A stretch of DNA of 64,000 nt from Diphasiastrum complanatum (lineage: Eukaryota; Streptophyta; Lycopodiopsida; Lycopodiales; Lycopodiaceae), in the NCBI GenBank assembly GCA_029204225.1, contig MU832073.1, forward strand, positions 24,484 to 88,483, read 5' to 3'. The notes below the pieces were generated by a model. That model saw nothing but the letters and a program-made list of their open reading frames with translations. It was not told the DNA's origin and searched no databases. Position 1 is the stretch's first letter; every line of letters begins with the position of its first letter. Positions 56,284 to 64,000 of this stretch are shown here, one piece after another. The position numbers were made by a program, and so were the translations under genes.

Positions 56284-57465
56284 GCTACGCCAATTTTTCA
56301 GCTGCAGCATGATTGTTGGATAGTTAGCTTGCATTAGACATCTTGTCGTGGCATGAATAATGTTAGATCTACATTTTAGGATTAGTTCGGGATTGATTTT
56401 GCTTGATTTGAGTGGATTGGCTTGTTTGAAATCTAATCTGATTGATAAACAGGGAAAGCTATTCAGATCACCAATCTTAAGATCCATTTGAATATGAGAT
56501 ATCAGAGAAAATAACAAAAATCAGTCAAATCTGCCAGATTTGGTCAAAAAAGAGGCAAAAAGCGTCATCAGAGCTGATAACATTTTACTCTTTTTCAGAA
56601 AACCTACGTCGAGTTGCAGACACCTTCGGTTTTGTTTACAGAACCTTCAGTTTGAAGGGCGAAGATTAATTTCCAGCAGATTTCCAGAAACATCAAAAAA
56701 ACCATTAAAAAACACCAAAAAATCGTCAAAACTCTAAAAATACAAAAAAAGAACCTTCGTCTGATTCACTGTGCTTAGGTGTGATTTAGATCTATCTACT
56801 GCCAGGTCGGCACCCCAAAATTATAAATGTTTTCAAAGGATCAGTTGTCATATTGCCATATTTTTGCCAAAAAGTCTCTTTTTTGCAAAAATACTAGTAT
56901 CACTCTTGAACCTTCGCCAAAACCTTCGCTGAGTTTCCAGAACATTCTATTTATAGTAAAATACTATTTTTGAGTTCGAAGAAGATTCTTTTTGATCTGA
57001 TCACAGAAATTCTTGAATTTTACCCTTGCCAGACTATAAAAACTATAATTTTTTGTGTCAGAAACCTTCGTCTGATTTTCCATAGTTGTATATGTGTCAG
57101 ATCCTTCAGCTGAGAGGTTGGCAAAGGTTATTTCCCTAAAAATTGCCAGAAAAGTGTTCAAAGAGTTGTTTTTTTCCCCAAAATAACACTGTTGAACCTT
57201 CGCTGAGACAACCTTCGCCAGTCCTATTTTTAGTTTTTGATTTTCTAGATCAAGTCTTTGTCCAAATTTGGATCAAATCTGATATATTATAATTTGGATT
57301 CTGAGAGATTTATCATTTTGAGAAGTATCGATTGATCGAATTTCGAAAAATTTTTCATCATATAGAATCAGATTCTTGAAAAGTGGAATAGATCTAGTAG
57401 ATCTAATCTGAGAAAGTTTTTTGAGAAATCTAGATCCAATCTCATTATTTATATGATCTAAATTT
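56284..57465 (+). other. Gypsy untranslated leader
   Basis: About 1.2 kb between the PBS and gag. Words around AACCTTCG and CCTTCGCTGA recur at least eight times (for example 56618, 56754, 56920, 57062, 57196), forming a loose internal repeat. Confidence 0.65.
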
Positions 57466-58440
57466 GTGAAGATGGCTACCCCTGGAGCTGCTCCTGGAGG
57501 TGCTCCACAGGAAGTCAATCCAATTATTGTTAGAAGAGCACCCCGGTTGGATCTACCCAAATATAATGGATTAATAAATCCAGTTAAACTTATTCAGGTA
57601 TATGCTGAATCCAATGAAGTCTATGGTGAGATTTATCCTCAAGATAAACTTAAGTTGTTTCCTATGGCCTTAACAGATGCAACACAAGATTTATATTATA
57701 ATCAAGATGAAATTGAGCGTACCGATTGGGAGGTTGTTAAGCAAGCCCTGATCACACGGTTCAAACCACGAAAGTTTATGGAAGACCCTTTTCTACTTTT
57801 AAGTAAAATTAAAATGGGAAAGCGGGAAATGGTTCAAGATTACATTGAACGGGTGAAACGTCTTAGATCTGAATGCGAACCTGAGCTGATTGACAAAAAA
57901 TGCCATGATTATGTGGTTTTTGTTAGGTCTACCTAAACAGATCAGACGTGAGTTGAAATGCCATAATGAGTATGCACTCTTGCAAAATGCTATGGACGAT
58001 GTAATTCGGGAGGAGGATGAAGATTTAGATGAGGATCCAAATATCATTATGTTGCCTTATACAACAGGGCAGACTACTACGACACCACCACTATTGCATC
58101 AACGAATGCCAATGCTACTGTAGAAATGATGCTCAATGAGTTCGAGAAACTTGGGAGGAAATGCTGAGCAATGGAACTATGGAAATGATCAAGCAAGTGG
58201 ATCTTCAGAACAATATGCCATTTATGCTCCTGCTCAACAACAAGCCTCCAAAAATTGGACCAGAGCACCACTCAAATGCTTTGCGTGTGGAGAAAATCAC
58301 AGAGTTGCAAAATGCCCAATAAAGAGAAATTTTACCATTCTGTCATGACTGTGGTTACGAGCATGGCTATAAAGACTTTCCAGCAAGACCGAAGCCACCA
58401 CCAGCTACAACACCTGTAAATTTGATAATGATCAAGCAAA
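57466..58440 (+). pseudogene. Gypsy gag (same family as 29204-30539)
   Basis: Starts MKMATPGAAPGGAPQ. The gag core follows: LDLPKYNGLINPVKLIQVYA, ERTDWEVVKQALITRFKP, KMGKREMVQDYIERVKRL. A frameshift near 57900 leads to MIMWFLLGLPKQIRRELKCH. After stops near 58121 comes the knuckle CFACGENHRVAKC, one residue short (C-x2-C-x3-H-x4-C). A second knuckle follows, CHDCGYEHGYKDF, whose last Cys is replaced by Phe. It is the particle-forming protein of the element. One frameshift and two nearby stops disable it. Confidence 0.87.
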
Positions 58441-61372
58441 GACCAGTAGCTCAGATTAAACCAAGCGCACCCTTGATGGTGGTCACCAGAGCACAGAAGT
58501 AGAAAGAACCAGTAATGGATCTAGTACCTGCTAATTCTATACCATTGAATGATATACCAAAAGCATCGGGAGTCTATCCAAATCTTAATACAGAAAAATG
58601 AAGATATCAGGATATGAGACAGTGGAGCAAACATCTGCAAGAAGAAGAGGAGCTTGAAGCTGCTAAAGCAACAGTTGAAGTTCAGTCTTCGCCATTGCAG
58701 CCGCCAAGAAATTTATGTACGGATATGAATGATTAGTTACATCATCTTGAAGAACCCTTCAAGATGACAGAACCAGAAGCACCGCATACAAAACTACTCA
58801 TGAACATTTCGTCTAGCAAGATCAATATTTTATTGGGAGAGTTCCTGAAGTTGGTGCCAAAAGCAAAAGAAGTCTTAGCGCAAAAGTTAGCTCAAGAAGA
58901 ACCAGAAGTCCATCAGGAGCCGCTTTTTTGTGCTGGATTTGAAGAATCTAACGAAGAACTCCATGTTGGAGCCGCTTGGGAAATTGAACAAAAGAATATC
59001 ACTCTGCCCACATCTCCACCTGTTACCCAAATACGTGTCTCCACTACAACACTAACTACTCCATCAACCATCGCCACTTCTTCTTCCGTGCAACCCCCCA
59101 CTCCAATTCCTGTTGTCGCTACCTCTCTTCTTATTCCATCCACATCTGTTTTCTGTCTCCATTCCCATTTTTTCTGTTGATACCACTCCTACTTCTCTTC
59201 CAGTGTCCGCTGCTCCATACATCACCATCGCATCCTCCATTACTCCTGCCACCACTGTTGCTCCTCTCACATTCAACCCTTCTGATTCGCAACTGTCCCC
59301 CGACACTTTGGCATGGATGCAAGTTATCAAATTTTCACCCCCACGCTAGACACTTTCTACTCCATCCTCACCTTCTTCCATACTCCACACCACCCTTCAG
59401 TTCCCCACTGTTCCTCCCATCCTCTCGTTCGGACAAACTGTCCTCATCCTTGTTTCCACAGTTGTTTCTCACACTCCACCTGCTTCACCAAAGGTTGTCG
59501 AGGGCAGCCAACCGCTGCCTGATGACGCATTTGTACAAACAGTTTTTTGTAGCATCACTAGATTGGGTTGACCCTACTGCCCCAGATGGCATCAGGACAA
59601 ATGAAAACCTGATCGAAGACAATGATGACAGAATCTCACAAGTTGTCGGAGCCGATACAACACAAGCCCCTGCCAGTGCCAGTGTACCAGCTGCTCCCAC
59701 GGATCTAACGACGACGTACCAAATCCTAGAAAAATACATCCTGGATGCGGTAGCAGCCAAAGCTCTTCTGAAAAGCAGGGTACTACAGTTGGCAATGAGT
59801 AATACACAGTTGCAAGTAGACCTCACTAAGCTGCAGCAAGAGCTGATTTTGGCTCAACAACACGAACAAGCAGGGCATTAGGAGATTGCCAAGCTGCAGG
59901 GAGGAGGGCCTAAACAAATATATTCAAAGCCTCTCCAAAGCACTGACTAAGGCCTCCACAAAGGTGCGGGAGCTTCAAGCTGAAGCATCCCAACGGCTTG
60001 CCCCCATCCAGGCGCAACTTACACTTTTGGAAGCAGAGAACACACGCCTGGGGATGGAGGTTAAAGCCTTACAAGACGAGAAGCTCGTCTGGTTAGCTCA
60101 ATCTGCACCGGACACAAGGCCGCTTTCCCAATTAGAGATGAATCTTCTACGACGTTAGGTGCAGATTTATAGCCAAACCCTCAACAATGCCAGGCGGAGT
60201 TCAATAAGTATCGGACAAGCGCAATGCAAGAGCTCGTCCAAGCCAAGCAAGCCCTCAAGGCATGCCAGAAATACATGGAAACAAAGGCCCAGCCCACCCT
60301 CGCGGTAATTCCACTGCCACCTAATTTTGATGCTGCACAGGCTAGTACCAGCCAAGATCAGAGCCAGCAGGCAGCATGGGGATTTCAACCTGATCAAGGG
60401 TCTGAAGGCCAAGACCAAGGGCAGACATATGCGGCCGCTGAGACACGAGACCAGAGCCAAGGCACAACCACCAGCCAGGGCCAAGCAACATCATCCAGAG
60501 GCTCACGAACGATATCTGCCAGCCGGGCCTTCCGAAGACTGAAATCCATGGAGGAGAACATCAATGAATTTTTATCCAAATATCCCCACGAGTCATCAAG
60601 AGGCGGTTGGCAGATATCATTCTCAGCTCAGGCCATCAAGGGAAAAGAACTGCAAGCCTTACCCGCCCTCCAACCACAACCGAAGTGGCGACAACAGTTA
60701 TCTGAGAGAGACCCTGCGGCCATCAGGGCTTACGTGACGAGTCCGCAACAATTACGGGTGAACGCACATTTTTTGCCAGTCCAAGAAGATCCAAATGGGC
60801 GGAATGCGGCACTCCTCTGGACCAAATCACACTCAACAATTTCACCTGGCCAATCATCAAATCCAAATATGGGTGGACAACGGATGTAGATGCCAGAAGG
60901 GCTCTCTCCGCATTCGCCAGTCACTACATCAACTGCCCCGATCCCACAGTCCGCGCTGCAGCCACTTACGCCCCGGGGACTTGGAATATTTAATGGGCAT
61001 TGAAACAAAATGGGATGATTTTCTTCCCTCCATATTTTCTGATCCAAATAAGGCGCTCACTTCCGACAAAGTCGAAGATCAGCTGCCAGTCGCTCGCGTA
61101 TATTACCGAGCTGCATTTCTTGGAGATCCTTGGACGAAAAATTCCAAGCATGGATGGATCAGGAATGGCTGACAAAAGTCCACAAGTCCTTCCACACGCC
61201 AAAAGACTCGAAGAAATTGGACCGTCTCAACTTCATGGAAGATGTTACGGGATATCTCATCCACCAGAGGCGGTCCAAGAGAACGCTCTACTAAACCGGC
61301 AGAGTGCCGAGGGACCGACACTACTTCAGGCCGTGGGTCCTGTTGGGGGTATTTCCAACAAAATGTAAATAA
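58441..61372 (+). pseudogene. Unrecognised coiled-coil coding region in place of pol
   Basis: After gag, the frame continues with LPKASGVYPNLNT-like linker sequence. An acidic segment (58764-59030, with SSSKINILLGEFLKLVPKAK) and a Thr/Pro/Ser-rich stretch to about 59510 follow. From 59517 to 60350 it is a long coiled coil in three successive frames (LDAVAAKALLKSRVLQLAMS, LTKLQQELILAQQHEQ, RLAPIQAQLTLLEAENTRLG, MQELVQAKQALKACQKYMET). A Gln/Ser-rich linker leads to a globular-looking C-terminus (RAFRRLKSMEENINEFLSKY, DARRALSAFASHYINCPDPT, KWDDFLPSIFSDPNK, KSFHTPKDSKKLDRLNFMED). It ends at 61372, inside the 3' LTR. At least four frame changes and several stops. No protease, RT, RNase H or integrase motif was seen. 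I do not know this protein. Confidence 0.6.
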
Positions 61373-62113
61373 ATAAAATCCTCCAATAAAATGTGTTGAG
61401 AAGGCATGGGATTCTACGTGTATAAGCCCATGGCCCAATGAGCACGCAATTGAAGTTGTAAATAAAATAAACTTGAATTGGGCCTTGTAATTAAAATAAA
61501 GTTAGAGGCCTAATGTCATTTTTAAACTTAGAGATCACTTTTTAGAGTTGGGTCCAAATTGGGACTCACATGAATCTTCTGATTTCGAATGTACTTTTTG
61601 TGGACCCTTGGATCAAGTTGGGTCCAAGGTGAATGGCTAGGATCATTGTGAATATTAGCCAATAAGATTGAGGGGCAAGGGCCTTCCCCATTTTATAAAA
61701 AGGCACCATTTATACACTATTTCCATGCCTAATGAGAAGGAGGAAACTCTACCATTTTTAGAAGAGAAGCATCCTCATTTGCTATTCACTGCTTGCTATT
61801 GCTCTTGGTTATGTTTTCTATTGCTTTCTATTTCCATGTTTATTGTTTGCCATATAATGAATGTTTTTCCATTAGCAACCATAAGGAGCATTTCAACTAA
61901 CCTCCACCCTCACTCTCTTTCTCTCTCTTTCTCTTCTCTTCTCAATCTCTTCTTCTCTATTCCTTCCCTTCAACCAAACTATGATGAATGTTAGTATAGA
62001 GGAGTAGAGTTAAAGAGGAGTAGTATAGTGGTGAGTAGAGTTAAGGGAGAAAGTAGGAAATTAACTAAAAGTAGCATCTATGCATAGTTAGGCACCTATC
62101 CAGTGATCTAACC
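61341..62113 (+). repeat. Gypsy 3' LTR (probable)
   Basis: Starts TGTTGGGGGTATTTCCAACA, itself an inverted repeat. It has a TATA box TTTTATAAAAAGGC near 61691-61704 and a pyrimidine-rich stretch at 61900-61975, and ends before minus-strand copia sequence at about 62115. Homology with the presumed 5' LTR end (56000-56261) is weak by eye, so belonging to the same element is not proven. Confidence 0.6.
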
Positions 62114-63980
62114 TTTGTTGACAGACGGAAGGGCTATACTACGAAAGATCTTTGACCCCATAGGCTCTAATGTCCATGCTTTGTTTCGCCTCATCGACTC
62201 GATCTCTTCTGACATTGCCTGTTTTTCAGAGTTCTCCCTCTGGACTCTAAATAGCTTTTTGGTATGTTGCTGGCTCTTCTGTGAAGCTGCAGTACTCGAA
62301 CTACGCGTCTTCGCTCCATTGAAGATTGTCAAAATAGCGGTCTGGAGGTCTTCTTTGTCTTGTTGACCTTCCAGGTTCGTTTAGTCGCTGTTTGAACATT
62401 TCTTATTCATGGGGTCGATCCTCTGTTTCCTGCTGCTCTGGAGTATGGGGTCCTACATTCCGATTTGATGACTGTTCTCGATCTCCCTCTTGAATAGGCA
62501 GCAGTGTGAAGATCTCATGGCCTCTTTCGTCTTTCAGTCCAGGGAATGTGGACTCGTTGAACTTTACATCTCTGCTCGAAATAACCTTCTTCGTGGTTGG
62601 ATCGTAGAGTCTATACACATGTGTTCTATTCGAGTAGCCAACCATGATTGTTTGCTCGGATTTGTCGTCGAGCTTGCTTCTCTTTTTCTTTGGAATGTGC
62701 TTGTATGCTGCACATCCAAACACTCGTGCGTATGACAGATCAGACCTTCTCTACCTGTCTACATCTCGTATGGTGTTTTGTTCTCCAGCGCTGTTGTTGT
62801 AGTTCTGTTCTGCAGGTGTATAGCTGCAGCTATTGCCTTGGCCCAGAATTGGCCTGGAAATTGAGCTTGTGCTATTATGCATCTGGCTCCTTCGACTCAC
62901 ATTCTGTTTTTTCTTTCTGCCACACCATTGTATTCTGGTGTGTATGCAGGAGTAAACTTTGTGTTCAATCCCCTGTTCTTCACAGAATCTTGAGAATTCT
63001 GTGCTTCTGTATTCACCTCCATTGTTAGATCTAAGGATCTGTATCCTTTTTGAGGTGTGTCGCTCTGCGAATGCCACAAACTTCTTGAAAGAATCAAATA
63101 CTTCGGATTTCTTCTTCAAGTAGTAGATCGTGGTCATTTGGCTGTAATCATCTATGAACGTTAGAGAATATCTCGAACCTGAGAGCGAATTTGTTTTCAT
63201 CCGTCCACACACATCAGAGTGGACAAGCTCAAAATTTCCTTGGCTCTTCTTCCTTCGTGTGTGAATGGATTCCGATGTTGCTTGCCTTTATGACAAGCTT
63301 CACAGAACCCAGGCCTCGGGCCTTGATATTTTGAGACCTGTGACAATGTCCTTTGTGCTCATGTCATACAGGCTCCGCATGTTCAGATGATACATTCTCC
63401 TATGCAGAGCTGATCTTCATTTTTAGAAGCATTTAATATGCTATCAGAGTTGCTGATTATTTGGCTTGGTAGAGATTTCCTTCTCTGCATCCGACCGTTA
63501 GCAACTTGTTTGTCGTCTTCTCAATCATACGGCAAGTGTTGCCGTCGAACAAAACTCAAATGTCTAGATCTGCCATCTTGGAGACAAATAGCAGATCTTT
63601 TCTGAGTGAGGGCACATAGAGTGCTCCTGGCAGCTCTGCTTGGCTTGGACAGTGTTTGTAGCGTGTATGCTTCCATCGCCTAGAATCACTGCTCTGTCAT
63701 TTTCGAGTTCGCGAAAGTTGATCAAGACCTTCTTGTTGCAGGTTATGTGAGATGTTGCTCCTGAACGATGACCACATCGTAGATCATGTTCGGAGTAGCT
63801 TGTCGAAGCTTTGTCGAGTATCGTGAAAGCCTCTTCATCTCTTTCTGCATCTTTAGATGATTTGCAACGTTTGTCTTTTCAGCTTTTGTTTTTTCTTTTA
63901 GGGTTGAATCTGCAGTCGTATGTAGAATGCCTTTTCTTCTTGCCAGTGCATGCAAGGTATTACTGGATTGAACTAGCATT
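62108..63980 (-). pseudogene. Copia gag-protease-integrase-RT fragment, runs off the window
   Basis: From 63979 downward it reads a gag end (HALARRKGILHTTADSTLK), then protease remnants (SGATSHITCNKKVLINFREL near 63750 in another frame). A decayed pre-integrase segment follows, then the integrase core (SRYSLTFIDDYSQMTTIYYL and RSNNGGEYRSTEFSRFCEEQ near 63000). The stretch after it is in a shifted frame. The linker has MVGYSNRTHVYRLYDPTTKK. The RT start (EEIESMRRNKAWTLEP) lies near 62180. It stops at about 62110, next to the LTR of the gypsy element, so RT core and RNase H are missing. At least four frame changes. Confidence 0.9.
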
Positions 63981-64000
63981 TGTTGGCCGTATGGCCTGGT

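Noticed and set aside
59177-59510. Separate Leu/Pro/His-rich proteins in 59177-59522
   Set aside because: Overlapping frames in a C- and T-rich linker of the decayed element; none stands out as coding on its own.

Overview
This is a nuclear land-plant window dominated by decayed LTR retrotransposons. The plant origin rests on an intron-containing GPI-anchored lipid-transfer protein gene, the 3' exons of a VPS24/CHMP3 ESCRT-III gene, a tRNA-Thr gene, Ty1/copia and Ty3/gypsy lineages with plant-type primer-binding sites, and abundant CT/GA microsatellites. The high load of broken elements and long gene-poor spacers suggest a large genome. A fern or other seed-free vascular plant is my guess, but the sequence alone does not prove it.

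Layout. Positions 1-3390 hold an LTR-like fragment, a decayed minus-strand gypsy integrase piece, and a 5'-truncated LINE ending in a CTTT/CT tail. Positions 3593-4307 carry the last three coding exons of VPS24; the rest of that gene lies upstream, outside the window. Positions 4490-10990 are mostly non-coding with microsatellites and an LTR-like repeat. Positions 11336-12432 hold a complete three-exon LTPG gene. Positions 16017-22319 are a structurally complete chromovirus (gypsy with chromodomain) on the minus strand. It has matching LTRs, a 5-bp target duplication, PBS, PPT and one gag-pol frame with only two premature stops, so it inserted recently.

From 24490 to 48410 the window is a graveyard of nested copia and gypsy pieces. 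It contains a gypsy gag (29204-30539), a 25-bp minisatellite (31650-32063), an unrecognised coding relic (33440-34330), two oppositely oriented LTR copies (33049 and 37160), and a gypsy element with a three-zinc-knuckle gag. That last element is interrupted by a truncated copia element (38829-46008). Positions 50480-53640 are an unusual 3-kb low-complexity tract built on TCGAAAAA and GTCGGATGCAA words. A tRNA-Thr(CGT) gene lies at 54449-54520. Positions 56261-62113 hold a gypsy element with a tRNA-Asp primer site. It has a gag and then a long decayed coiled-coil coding region in place of any visible protease, reverse transcriptase or integrase. The window ends inside another minus-strand copia element.

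Only VPS24, LTPG and the tRNA look like functional host genes, and they act independently. The most noteworthy items are the pol-less coiled-coil element (56261-62113), the unrecognised coding relic next to an LTR (33440-34330), the TCGAAAAA tract, and the young chromovirus with G-box/ABRE-like sites in its LTRs. No new defence or metabolic system was seen. All comparisons were made by eye; percent identities are not computed.
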